A DNA stretch of 64,000 nucleotides from Nematostella vectensis (lineage: Eukaryota > Cnidaria > Anthozoa > Actiniaria > Edwardsiidae), in assembly GCF_932526225.1 (NCBI RefSeq), contig NC_064046.1, positions 9,263,719-9,327,718 on the forward strand, read 5' to 3'. The position numbers were made by a program, and so were the translations under genes. Below the pieces are notes generated by a model. It was given only the letters and a program-made list of their open reading frames with translations. It was not told where the DNA came from and made no database searches. Below, in pieces: positions 8,161 to 20,157 of the stretch. Every line of letters starts with the position of its first letter. Position 1 is the first letter of the stretch.

Positions 8161-8730
8161 CCCCCCCCCCTTCAATAGCAAAGACATGTAACAACAGCCA
8201 ATAATTATGTTTGCTTCTAAAAACATTTTTTGTACACCTAGTCATAGACTCGTTTTATGAAAGTCATGTACCATATATGAATATCCAACTAAGAAACTCT
8301 CGGTGTGTGAAAGATGGGCTCCAGATCCTAACGCGTTACAAAATAGGAGGATAAATTTAAAAGAGTGTCGTTCACTCGGTCTCGACTAAATCTTTGTTAT
8401 AGCCGTAAAAGCGTGCGTAAATAGAAAAAGAATGAAATGAACAAGTGACTGTGCATGACAACTGCGTTAAAAATAAACTTCCCTCTTTTTTTCCCAACAT
8501 TGTGTTTATTTGGACTAAATAAAACTATTATGCGTGAACATTACTCTTTAGGATGAGGCACAATTTAGAAAATGAAAACAAATAAAACGCTCAAAATATA
8601 ATTTTATTCACGTCCAAGAGATTTTATGCTAATGAGTCGAGCATGATTTTTATTGTAAATTTCCTCTTCACATTAAATCATTGTGGTAAGACACCGAGGG
8701 AGAGGGTAGAAAAGCAGCGAGAGATACCTT
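8161..8730. other. AT-rich stretch with no gene seen
   Basis: It starts with a C run near 8161-8170. No open frame of note, no recognisable repeat and no RNA gene. Confidence 0.4.
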
Positions 8731-8985
8731 TTAAAGCCGCATTATCACCAGTTCACTTCCGGAGGTCCGACGGAAACCTCGACCGTTAAAATACAAAAGA
8801 ATCTATTAGAATCCGAGATATTTACATGCCATCCGCTCTAAATTATCAATCACATCCTCGAAGAAACTTGCAATAGACAAACCGCTTTCAATATTTTGAA
8901 ATATTTTTCGCGTTTTCAGTTAAAAATCATCGGAGATTGTGTTACTTAATCGACCGGAAGTAAACTGGTGACAATGCGGCTTTAA
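8731..8985. mobile_element. MITE with about 32-bp terminal inverted repeats and TTAA flanks
   Basis: Left end TTAAAGCCGCATTATCACCA and right end complement TTAAAGCCGCATTGTCACCA, extending into GTTCACTTCCGG and GTTTACTTCCGG. There is no coding capacity. TTAA flanks suggest mobilisation by a piggyBac-type transposase. Related copies are at 56090-56302 and 61121-61372. Confidence 0.7.
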
Positions 8986-9054
8986 GCTTCTTTGAAGCAA
9001 GAAAAATCACTTTTGGTACTCCGCCTGAAGAAGGAAAATGCCATTTATATGATA

Positions 9055-10137
9055 CAGTCGAACCTCTATTAAGCGGCCCTCTATTGAGCGGTCACCCTCT
9101 ATTCAACGGTCATTTACCATAGTCCCAAATTTTCCCCCTTATGTTTACTGTAAATTTGACCTCTATTGAGCGGTCACCTCTATTAAGCGGACGCGGTCAC
9201 CAAAGGAGGGTCCCAATTGGTTGATTTCATTGTTTTTCACCTCTATTAAACGGTCATCATCAATATTTGTCAGCATGACAACAGAGATAGTGCACGTCAT
9301 ATTTCGTCATATTTTTAACTGGCTAATCTAATTACTATGGCTAATCGTCTTGTGAGACTTGTGTGGTCTTGTGCGGATCAGTCGCATCAAATTCCTCGAT
9401 TACCAAATTCCGCTTTAGCCAGCTAGAAGAAAAACTGTCACCTTCAAATATGTATTCACAAGGAATCTCGAGTCCATAGCCACCACCTCTGTTCACCCAC
9501 TTCCCTTTGACTACGACTTTCTCACAGTTCGTAGGTCTCTTGAGATATTTGGTAACCCACGTTGACATCAGTTTGGGAATATGCCTGATAACTTCGTAAT
9601 CGTCAACTAAAGTATTCGGGTGACCGTCTCCATCCATCACCGTTTTGTCGGCTTTTTCTCTTACGATTGCAACAGCATTCCGATCCTTCATGTTAGTTGG
9701 TTCCCGCATAAGTTTGTAAACATCTTTTAGTGCTGGTTCCCACTCAGTCATGTACTCATGGTATCCCCGAATGAATGCAACTGGGTCAGATTTGTGAGTT
9801 TTTGGGTACGGCAACGCACTGCGAGTTTTTGATTCGGCTTCCAAAATCGCGCAAACGCGATATCGACGGAAACGATGCGTGTAACATCACCTTAACAAGA
9901 GCCGTATAGGCAAAAACAAACTGACTAGGCGGTTTCAAAAATTTCTGGATCAAATTGGAATGCACCAGGCCCCGTCTTAGGGCTAACATGATTGTTACTG
10001 TTGTTTATTATAATAAAAAGTTCTTACATATAATTACAGCCCGATTTACGCTAATTTAGGGGCGAAAATAGCGAAACCTCTATTAAGCGGTCACTAAGCT
10101 TAGTCCCGAGGGTGACCGCTTAATAGAGGTTCGACTG
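9055..10137. mobile_element. 1.08-kb DNA transposon with Tc1/pogo-like termini and TA target duplication
   Basis: Both ends read CAGTCGAACCTCTATTAAGC inward, and each is flanked by TA (9053-9054 and 10138-10139). The termini contain several internal copies of the CTCTATTRAGCGGTCAC motif in both orientations. No DDE/D transposase is present; the only sizeable frame is the HIRAN-like ORF at 9341-9844. So it is non-autonomous and depends on a transposase elsewhere. Confidence 0.75.
9341..9900 (-). CDS. HIRAN-like ORF carried inside the TA-flanked transposon
   Basis: The open frame reads from a stop near 9897 to 9341 with no good ATG, so the 5' part may lie in another exon. An upstream frame at 9786-9989 has possible splice sites. 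The core motifs are REPTNMKDRNAVAIV, then IRHIPKLMSTWVTKYL, which match the HIRAN pattern (EP-N-D-NA-V, then G-h-P). A conserved tail follows with GGGYGLEIPCEY and SFSSSWLKR. HIRAN modules bind DNA 3' ends in SWI2/SNF2 helicases. Here the module stands alone, so it may be a captured host gene fragment or a cargo protein that helps the transposon. The domain call is by eye. Confidence 0.5.
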
Positions 10138-10141
10138 TAGT

Positions 10142-12782
10142 TGTTTCAGCATAAATCTATTACATAAGTGACAATTGACAGTTTCGTTAATATCGATTTC
10201 AACCACGTGATTATAATCCATTGTAAATCAGTCAGATCAACAGTAACCGAGATCGGAACTCTGAAATACAGCTAAACACGATTACAAAACCTACAGCTAA
10301 CCTAGAGCCCCCGCTTGCACAGACATGGGAAGCGTTCTTCACAGATCTAGACGAGCTTAATAAGATAGAGCTCCCGAGATGTCTCACTCCACCAAACGCA
10401 GTTGGCTTGCCAACACTCTGCATATTCTCGGATGCATCGAGAGAAGCCTTTGGAGCAGTTGCATATTTGAGATGGCAGCCAAGCGTTGGGTCGTATGAAG
10501 TGAGATCTGTAGCAGCCAAATCAAGAGTCGCCCCACTCAAGGAGTTAACAATTCCAGGGCTAGAGCTCCAAGCAGCAGTACTGGCAGCAAGATTGCACCA
10601 GACCCTACAAGAGGAACTTCGCATAGAATGTGAAAAAGCTATTCTGTTTACTGACAGTATGATTGTTTACTCAAAGACAAGACCGACCCAAACCAGTGGC
10701 GCCACATCCCCGGAAGTGCAAATGTTGCTGATGACGTCTCTCGAGGCCTATCTGTTCAAGAACTCAAGGGAAGGTGGACCCAAGGCCCAGCCTTTCTACA
10801 GACCAATGAAGATGAATGGCCACAGGAAGCCAAGTATCAGGAACCAGATAACGAGTCCGACCAATCGGAGAGACGAAAGGAGAAAGTATGCGCAGTGACA
10901 GGAAGAGCAGAAGAGGCGATCGATGTCAGCAAGTTCTCGGAATGGAGAAGACTCGTCCGTGTAACAGCTAGAATTCAAAGGCTGTCAGAGAAAATCAGGT
11001 TGCGAAAGTATGAACAAGAAGGAAGGCAAGGCCCCTTGGCGCCAGAAGAACTGAAAAAGGCGGAAGAACACTGGATTAAGAAGATGCAAGATACACTTCA
11101 CGGTCGTCACGAGAAAGGCGAATTCGCGCCGTTATCCCCGTTTGTCGACGACAAAGGCATCATCCGTGTCGGCGGACGTGTGAATGCAGAGTTAGTATCA
11201 TATGACACCAGGCACCCTATTCTGTTGCCAAGCGACCACCGAGGAGCCCTCCTGATAACGCGTCACGTCCACAAACATGGACACCTCGGAGTCGCCGCCA
11301 CCACAGCAAAAATCAGAGCCAAGTACTGGATCGTCAAGGGCAACAAGCTGAGTAAGATTGTGAAGAAGGAATGTGTGTTCTGTAAACGACTAGCCCACCA
11401 GACAGAGACACAGATAATGTTAGCCCTACCTCAGCTCCGGCTAGCGCCCTACACCCCACAGTTTTTCCACACATCGTGCGACTATTTTGGTCCTATCAAT
11501 GTCCGGATCGGCCGAAACAAGTCCGACAAGTATTATGGAGTAATCTTCACGTGTCTGAATACAAGAGCTGTACATTTGGAGATGGCCGTTGACCTCTCCA
11601 CCATGGATTTCCTACAGGTCCTCCGCCGATTCTTCTCGATCAGAGGATACCCAGCCACAGTGTTAAGTGATAACGGCAGCCAAATGGTCGGCGCAGAAAG
11701 AGAGCTGCGAGAACTAATCAAGGGTCTAAGCGACGATCAGGTGCGACAATTCAACGCGGAAAAAGGCATAAGGTGGATCTTCATCACCCCAGCCGCACCT
11801 CACCAGAATGGCTGCGCGGAAGCGTTAGTCAAGACATGCAAGACGGCCCTCAAGAAAGCAGTTGGCGAACAGACCCTCACGCCAATGGAGCTATACACAT
11901 GTCTACTTGAAGCTGGAAACTTAGTGAACCAGAGGCCGATAGGACGCATCCCTAATGACCCAGACGACGGGAAGTACCTCTGTCCAAATGACATACTGTT
12001 AGGCCGGGCCTCCTCAGACGTACCCCAAGGTCCATTCAGAGAGACCCCCAACCCGCGGCAGAGAGTGGAATTCGTCCAGAGGATCGTCGAGTCCTTCTGG
12101 AAACGATGGCATCGAGATGTGTTCCCGGTACTTGTGCCAACAAAGAAATGGCGCTCAGAAATCCGGAACGTTCAAGTCGGGGACATTGTTGTAATAAGTG
12201 ACAGCAATGCACTGAGAGGAAAGTGGAGCACCGGAAGAGTAACTGAAGTTTATCCCGGGCCTGACGGCAAGGTGCGCAACGTCAAAGTACAAACAGCGAC
12301 CGGAACGTACAGTCGTCCAGTCACCAAGATTGCTGTGATCCAGGCTGCAGACGGAAAGCTACTGTAGATTGATAAGGACTACGCCCTTATGGGGCGGAGA
12401 GTGTTTCGGCATAAATCTATTACATAAGTGACAAGTGACAGTTTCGTTAATATCGATTTCAACCACGTGATTATAATCCATTGTAAATCAGTCAGATCAA
12501 CAGTAACCGAGATCGGAACTCTGAAATACAGCTAACCAGTACGATTACAAAACCTACAGCTAACCAGGACTTTGAGAATCAGAAAACACGATCGGATACG
12601 CCAGAGAAGTAAGTTAATTTGTGAGTTTGAATAACTGTAAACAAGCTTTTATTCCATGCAATCTTTAAGTCAATGTAAATTAAATAACTTTCATTCATTC
12701 TAGATCGAATAAATATATCTTTACACATCGTTGGATTGTTATACGGTTTGTGGCGAAATCCTCACGGGAACCTAACGCTACA
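10142..12782 (+). mobile_element. Internally deleted BEL/Pao LTR retrotransposon
   Basis: The right LTR is 12402-12782 (TGTTTCGGCATAA to GCTACA). The left LTR survives only as 10142 to about 10303, then jumps straight into pol at the RNase H region. So the 3' part of the left LTR, gag, protease and reverse transcriptase are deleted. Flanking 5-mers GTAGT (10137-10141) and ATAGT (12783-12787) match at four of five bases. The insertion point abuts the right end of the TA-flanked transposon. Confidence 0.8.
10305..12367 (+). pseudogene. BEL/Pao pol remnant: RNase H and integrase
   Basis: Frame 1 (10305 to about 10670) gives the Pao-type RNase H: CIFSDASREAFGAVAYL, then KELTIPGLELQAAVLAARL and LFTDSMIV. 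A deletion near 10670 shifts the frame. RNase H then continues as QWRHIPGSANVADDVSRG and runs without a stop into the integrase. That has zinc-binding HGHLGVAATTAKIR with CVFC, and a core with DYFGP, LSDNGSQM and NGCAEALV. The coding ends at TAG 12365-12367, 34 bp before the right LTR. It is a Pao-clade pol by domain order; without reverse transcriptase it is dead as an autonomous element. Confidence 0.8.
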
Positions 12783-15700
12783 ATAGTGTAGTCTGTTTCT
12801 TTTGTGAAACTTGTTTTTTTACCAGCTTTTAAGCAAAGTGATTCAATCGAATCAAAATGCAAATATATGACCAATGATTAATATTAACCAAAAAAAATAC
12901 TTTTTAATAGGTTCTCTAAGAGTCATCAAACTGTCATGTGACCCATAGTCCCTAATTTTTCCAGTTTAAAAGCGGTTAAAAATCGAGAGTGCCTTGGTTG
13001 AAAACTAATTAATATCACGCAGTGCATTTTACAGTGCTCCAAAATGGTTAGTGAAAAAAAGTTAAAAGACCCATTTTTAACTATGGTTGCAAATCAGACA
13101 GCCTTTGTTACATCAACTGTATGCTAGATCAAAGTTAAACAACCATGAGCCAACTGAGAGGTAATCAATAACAATTAATTTTATAATTTTGATTAGAAGC
13201 TTTAAACTACCAGAAAGGCGTAATGCGCCGTTAAAATTGTTGTGTTGTTGTGAACAATATGCGATTTATTAAATGAAGGAAAGAACCAAATAAGACCGAT
13301 CTTCAAGATTTCTAAGAAATTTCTAAGATCATGTGAATGATTTACGAAGTTTGACGATCAGCTAAGAAACTTTGAGTAAAACAGCCTTCTAACTGAAACC
13401 CCCAAATTCACTTTTCGATCGCATTTCTCCTCAGAAGCTCTCTTTCCCCATATCAATATTTTTAGTGCGTTTCCTGAAAAAAAATCTAAAGAATTCGGCT
13501 AGAAAAGTTGTTCACGCTTAATTTTGAAATGTTATAAAGATGTGCTCAAGTACAGGCTTGGGTTTATTATCATTGAGCTAGGTAGAAGGCTTGATAAGTT
13601 ATCTCATCCCTGTGAAACGAAGACTTAAAATGGCGTCGCATGGAATCAAGGACGCCGGACAGTGGCTTATGCAAATGAGCATCTGTTCCGTAGACTGTTT
13701 GAGAAGAAGGAAGTCAATGGACCGAAAACAAAGAATTATTTGGAAGAAGTATGGCGACCATTTTCCAATGTTTTACGGGTTTTGCTTAGCATGACTTTCG
13801 AAGATTGTCAACAAAAGCGACTACTCGAAGCGGGTTATTAAACAAGTCCCTTGCAACGAGAAAAGGGTTCAAACAGCCCAGCTTTTATTAGATCTCTGCG
13901 TTATTTAAAGAGTAACCCGGGGGATCAAGTGTAAATGTATGCAAATGAAACAAGTCAATGAGCGGCTTGCATTAGAAAGTCGCGTGACTTAATAAATCCA
14001 AACAAGAGAAAATAACAACAACAACAAAAATCAAACAAACAACAACCAACACAGAAAATTAGTGTGGCCGTCATGCTAGAAAGCGACAAAAAAAAATTAA
14101 ACATCTAAAGGCAAAACTATTATAAATGGAATCCTTTAGACCGTAAACGCGAGTTTTATTTTACCTGTAAAAATAAAAAGGAAGAAGACAAAAAGAGCCA
14201 TAGAGATCGCCAGTGTTTGAGTATTTTATCTAAACACAATATCTTAATATACAGCGTAAGAAAACGGGCTGTGGTACAACGTAGAGCCAATGCGTGGAAC
14301 CTTCCAACGAGCAGTTGTTCCCAAGAAAATTTATAGGGACCTTAAGCAACGACGACGGCAACGCGGACGCCGACGGCAGAAAACAATGGGATTTCATTCA
14401 GAATTCAATAGCAGCACGTGGAAATGCGTTCTGTCTGATACATTTCAGCCGTTACTCATAAAACCACGACGTGAAAACTCCAAGTTTCACGGTCAATTGA
14501 GGACGCGGACGTTTGCAGTGTAAACTCCACTAAATACGTGCGATGCTGTAGAAATTATGTCCTTAGTTTATTTTTATCTGTCTCTGACTATAATGTTTTG
14601 CTTATTCCGTTGCAATTAAATTATTATTGATCGCCACGTTCGAAAGCATAATTTTCGATCGCGTTGTCCTAGCCGTCGTCCGTGCTTACGGTCCCTAATA
14701 TTTCTTTAGGATGGAATTCAACACAATTTAAAAGCTTATCAAGTGTTATCTGGAAGTACACCAGCCAAATCCCAGGGATTCTTACAAGGTTTCCTCCCAC
14801 TGGAGATAAACCGCGAGGCAGCCTGGTGCCTAGGACGATCCCAGCCATAGAAGTTCAGGGGAGACGGGTTCCTGTGACGTCATAACTCTTACCAGCCACA
14901 GGAAACCCGATCAGTAACCCGGGTAAAAAGGCCTGGGACCTTGGCTGGATAATTTTACTACATGTGCAAAATCTTCAGCGTTTCTAACACAAGAATACAT
15001 TAGAAAAACATGACGTGCTATGACGATGGTGCACCGATGGGATATAAACAAGCTATGTTGAGGAAGGTGGCAATTTCACAATGATTGTGACATCTTCATA
15101 ACCTTTTTCGAATAAAACAATGACCCGCACTAGAAAAAGGCCTGGCCCAGGTCTACGAAAGGCTCAGTTGTCAGTAAACTGCTACGCGGTGCGGAGCTCC
15201 GGAGTTCAGTCGAGCGTGTCTTGTTTGCCCACGAGGAGCGAAACCCAAACTCAATTTTTGAGGCGCTTTTCTTCTCGTTTGCTCGGTTTATTTTCTCTTG
15301 GCTACTAACAATAAATAACCCACCAAAAGAGCAGGAATGTGCAGTAAAAATTAGTTCAAATTATTATCGATAACCTAACTAAAACGTCTCACTACCGAAG
15401 CAATGTTACGGCGTGTTGTCATCTTGAAGTTATATTCAGCCGAAAGGGGGCAAGGAAAGCCCTTTTATATTGCAGTTCTAAGGAAGGCGCTTTGGATGTG
15501 AGAAAATCGAGGTCTAATTACACAAGGCTTCGCCCGCAAATTCCACCCCTGAGCGGTAAACGAAAGCGAGCGAGAACTCTCCTATATCAGCTGTTCTCCT
15601 AATTTAAATTTTATAAGATACAAGGACCTAAACCGGTCTCCGGTCTCGTCTCTCTTGGCGTCAGCTTGGCTAGCATTCACTGTATATCTAAACTGTGTGT

Positions 15701-17190
15701 ACATGTGTTCGGCTTGACGCAGTGAAGGCGCAACCGAAGCCGTCAATTAAGTGAATCTATGGGCGTATGATTATTCTAGCGTCAATTTGAAGTATGCTAG
15801 GTTCTAGTTAAGCAGTATCGAGCTATGCACTCGCTTGCGTCAACTTGAGCGCAGTTGTTGGAGTCTATCCTTGACACTACCGATGATATCATCTATCTGG
15901 CTCTGATTAAAAAAGATACAATAATCATTAGTTAAAGGCCAAAAAGAAAACATAGCGGGTAACGTAAATCCTGTTATAGGCCCAGCAGAAATACGTTTCC
16001 TACGCGCCCCCGGTCACACTTATTGCTGGTCAGCAGTAATTCCCCATAATATCCAAAGGGCCGGGAGTCTTGGCGATACGAAGACATCTCAACTGAAGTC
16101 AAAAACTCGTTTTGGAAAAAGTAAAAGAAAGGATATACACTAATCCGATTGCTTTATAGGAGCTGTGTTACACAGTGAAGATTATCATAATTTTGATAAA
16201 GATGTTGCATACTCGAGAACTCAGGGCGTCGAGGTCAGTGTAACAAGACGCAGGGACGAGATGGAGCAAGGCGGGGGAGGATAAGGTGGGGGGGGGGGGG
16301 GGGGATTCGACGAGCAGAGAAAACGAATCTTTTACGTGGAAAGACTGCAAAGTAGACAATATATGATCTGGTTCCTTAGACGCGAAAGCTCGGCATACAC
16401 GTCCACTTATTTGCATTTCCCTTGTATTTACTGGCTCGTTCTATAGAAACCGAGGTGTGAAGTCCCATTGTGAAGTTGTATTCTGAAGTTGTCCAGAAAT
16501 TGAAAACATACGTAGATGATTGAGTTTGATTGCTATTCATTGAAAAAGGACAGACCCTACCAGTACGGCGGCTTATCACTTCATCGCTATTTAAATTCTC
16601 ATAACAAATCGTTTGGAAAGGAGAAGGTTTAAATCAATCATGACCTAACCTTCGAGTTGTCATGGCAGGCGCTTACACAGGGGGGGATGCGCAGGGTGAG
16701 GTCCCCCCTCCTTTGGCGGCCAAAAAGTGGATCATTTCTTACCAAGGAATCTTCAAATCCTTTAAGTTTTCCACATGATACTTGACTAAGCACCCCCCCC
16801 CCCCCCCCAGCCAATCCTGGGTACGCAAACATGGCGGAAAAACATGACGTGACGCTTCAAATAAGTCCATTTCACATCGGATAAGGCGGAGAATTTATCT
16901 GAGTACTTAGTAACTTATAGCAAACAAAATATCAAGTGCGACTTTTTTAAAATTGATGCGACTTTTGTGTCATTGAAATTTGAGCTTTTCGTCCCTGAAC
17001 TGATACACAGGGCAATGATGATCAAGGAAAAATTATCTTAAAAAGCCTCACGATATTTGTGTTTTAAAAATCAGTCCGTAATACAAGGAACCTATAGTCA
17101 CTGAAGAAATTGTGTCTTTTCTCTATATCTGGAATTGCGCGTTTTCCAGGTTTTTCCGTCATGTCGGGTACGCGCCTGTTTGGATCTTAC
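12783..17190. other. Intergenic or unresolved region downstream of JARID2
   Basis: No convincing exon. 14330-14530 looks like a dispersed repeat (ACGACGACGGCAACGCGG start). 14700-14940 carries repeat-like GGACGATCCCAGCC and CCAGCCACAGGAAACC blocks. Homopolymers of G (about 16287-16303) and C (about 16794-16808) occur. The final exon or exons and 3' UTR of JARID2 should lie here, because the last exon I place (17191-17301) ends in a splice donor, but I could not identify them. Confidence 0.4.
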
Positions 17191-20157
17191 CAGACTGAAG
17201 CATGAGACGATGTGTCGGTCCTGAGGGCGGTCAGGATCCTTGCGTAGCAGGTCTACTGCGTCCCCCAGGCACAGGGCCTCCCCTTCGTCCTTGAACATAA
17301 CCTGCCAAAAGCGGAGGTTTACATACTTACAAAACTTTATGATTGAATTTACAATTTTACGCCAAACAACCAAACTGAATGACTACGCACTATACCTAAC
17401 GAGACTAAATGCCTCGTTCCCATTTTATAAATCTGCTAGAGATGTTGCCGCTGAAAGCATTCTTGGAAGGTAATAATATAATAATAACTTTATTTACAGA
17501 GGGTGGCACTTAATAGTGTAATACACTAGTAAACTTGTGGCCCTCAAAGGAACGTGCGCAAAGGATTACGGGATATTGGTTCACCAAAGAAATTCTACAA
17601 CTTTAATTGTAATTTTGCGCCAAACAACCAAACCGCCAAATAACCAAACTGAATGACAACGTACTATATCTAACTGCCTTGTTCGCATTTATAACTGAAG
17701 AGGTTGCCGCGGAAATCCTTATGGGAAGGTGTAGGCATGCGCGCAAAGGATCATAGGAAGGGTTAACCGAAGAAATGAGTAAGTACGCAGCTGCTTTGTC
17801 TCCTATTATCTCTGTTCTACAAAGGAGTTCTTTTTATCTCTATTCTCCTCGTTTTTTGTGTGGAGGTGCGGATATTGTTCTTTGACCAATCAAATTGCAG
17901 CTTGTAAGAGCTGCGTACTGACCCGAAATGAGCTCTCTTATTCTTTGTCCCCTTAATCCTTTGCGCGAAACCTCACTGAACACGCCTGGGTAAGAGGAAG
18001 CAGGACTAGGGCTTTAATGCTGGCGCGAAAATTACAGAGTTTTACGGTAAGTGCTCATTGTGTGAATGCAATGTTCATCTTAGACATAAGATATGAGACA
18101 AACGTCCCTACTCGTACTTATAGTCTATAGAAACGATTCACGGGCAAAGAAATAAGAGAAGGGATTAAACAAATAGTGAAATACTTTGTTTTATGAACTA
18201 GTTCCGTCTTCATTTTAGTAGGCGGAGATAAACATTTTAGTGACCTGTCGCTACATATGAAGGACTTACCGCTGAGATTTGACACAGTTTTTCGCACTGT
18301 TCACAGTACAGGCTACAGCCATCAACTTGCAGCGTATTCATCTTGTTCTTGCTTCCCTTGACTGAGGGCAAGTTGAGAGGGAATGAAAATATTAAGTTCG
18401 AACATAATTTTTAAAAAAATATGATTGAGAAAGTTCTTCAAGGTAGGCGTTAAATAAGCTTGGGGTCTTATAATTTATATTTCAATGCCTGCACTTGCTT
18501 CAAAATTTGAACAGAGATGCTTCTCCGCATTACATTTTTTTTTAATTCTCATTTTGTAGCGTTATAATAACTAACTAAATAATAAAATTTATCTTGGCAT
18601 TGTGTAGTTACTGTAACTGGTAACCAAACGATGAATCACGGGAATTATTCAGTGTTCGTCAATTTTCCACAAATAAAATTCAAGGACTTTCAAGGACTTT
18701 TTGTAGAAGTTCAAGAGTAGTATAACAAAAAAATCATAGAGACAATATACGGCCAACGTTTTTTTTTTTAGCAAGAGGTTTAGCCTGGCGAAGAACACTT
18801 CCTTACACTGTACAATCCGCGTTGGATCTAGGCAAATCCTGTCTGGCCATGGGTTATTTATTCTTTATCTTTTACATCCTTACAATGTTTCTTTCTCCTC
18901 GGTGTCTTTCAGAACTTATTGACATCATTATTAACAAGGCCAAAAAACCCTACACGCTAACAGCTAGCCACTTGTTTTCCCGCTTCAAAAAAAGGTAACC
19001 TAAAATACTGGACTGCGGCCAAAATGATACATAGCAAGTGCTAGCAAACCATATATTTGGCTGGAATTTGTGATAAATCTACGTTCTACATAAAAACTTT
19101 TGTTTCTTTCATCAAATATTGATGGACTGTCAATAAGAATTCAACCACTTTCCAGACCTTGAATTTCTCATTTTAAAATTCAAGCACTTTCAAGGTTTTC
19201 AAGGACATGTACAAACCCTGAATTGGGTTGCTATGAATTATGGGGATACCGACGTATCTCGTCTGCCAGTCGTTCTGATATAATTTTTTGTTATTTAGCT
19301 CCCTTCAATCTTGTGACAAATTATTATCTATACTACACCTCCCCTGTGGCTAACTGCGATGCCTCTGTAAAGCTCTGTAAAACTCTGTCATAATAGTCCA
19401 TAAGCCTATCCAATGCAAATGAAGATAAAACAATAAACTTGGTAATTTACATTTATTTGTATTGCCTACGTGGATAATACTATGTTTATAGCCAAATTCG
19501 ATTTTGCGCGACCTCGGCGAATCCGAAATCCTTGTCCCGTTTGGGAATAGCGCGTAGTCAATCAGCCGTCTAGACCATGTTTTCCATGTTTTCCATGGAG
19601 GTATGATTGACTACCTGCTATTACAAGATGAGAAATGGATGTGAATTCTCGGTGGTCGCGTAACAACGAATATTATATACCTGAGGCTATACATTTTTCA
19701 TGCTTTACACCAAGTCTGTTCAGTTCATTTCTCAAGGAACACTCCTTTTTTCTGTCAAAAGTACACAAGAAGTATAAGAGAGAAGATTGATGAAGACTTT
19801 TAAAAGCGGTTTGAGCTGATTGCACTTTTATTTAGCTTCGAACCTCCCTTTCTGAAGGAGAAAAAAGTATTCAAAATCCCCCCTTACTTTTTTAACAAGC
19901 GAAATTTGATTCTACTGTGAATAATCAAAACACTAAACCTCCACGGACGTGAAGTCAATAAAAATCTCTAGTGAAAACAGCCATTTATGAAAAATTCGGT
20001 CATTCCACAAAGCTTGTGAATGCTTTCCTTTATACTTGAAGCTTACATTATAAGAACCACATGATACCGTGGGGTAAGCATGCTCTACGAATAGTCACCT
20101 TATGTCCATCAGCTCCTTAAGTAAATGTTCCATCACATCTTGACTCAAACTCTGCGC
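17191..20157 (-). CDS. JARID2: JARID2 3'-most placed exons: C-terminal Cys-rich segment
   Basis: Exon 20157-20099 (LSQDVMEHLLKELMDI, post-JmjC helix), exon 18361-18270 (LQVDGCSLYCEQCEKLCQIS) and exon 17301-17191 (VMFKDEGEALCLGDAVDLLR) follow the vertebrate order, where a Cys-rich segment comes before the C-terminus. Donors are GTGACT, GTAAGT and GTAAGA. The first two exons are not phase-compatible, so an exon is missing in the 1.7-kb interval. Vertebrate cysteines are only partly kept. Confidence 0.75.

Noticed and set aside
13591-15308. Several 60-77 codon frames downstream of the BEL/Pao element
   Set aside because: Short, no motif, no splice context, in repeat-rich intergenic DNA.
17347-17765. 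Plus-strand 77-codon frame and a duplicated segment beside the last JARID2 exon
   Set aside because: The two similar stretches (CCAAACAACCAAACTGAATG) look like a dispersed-repeat duplication; no coding signal.
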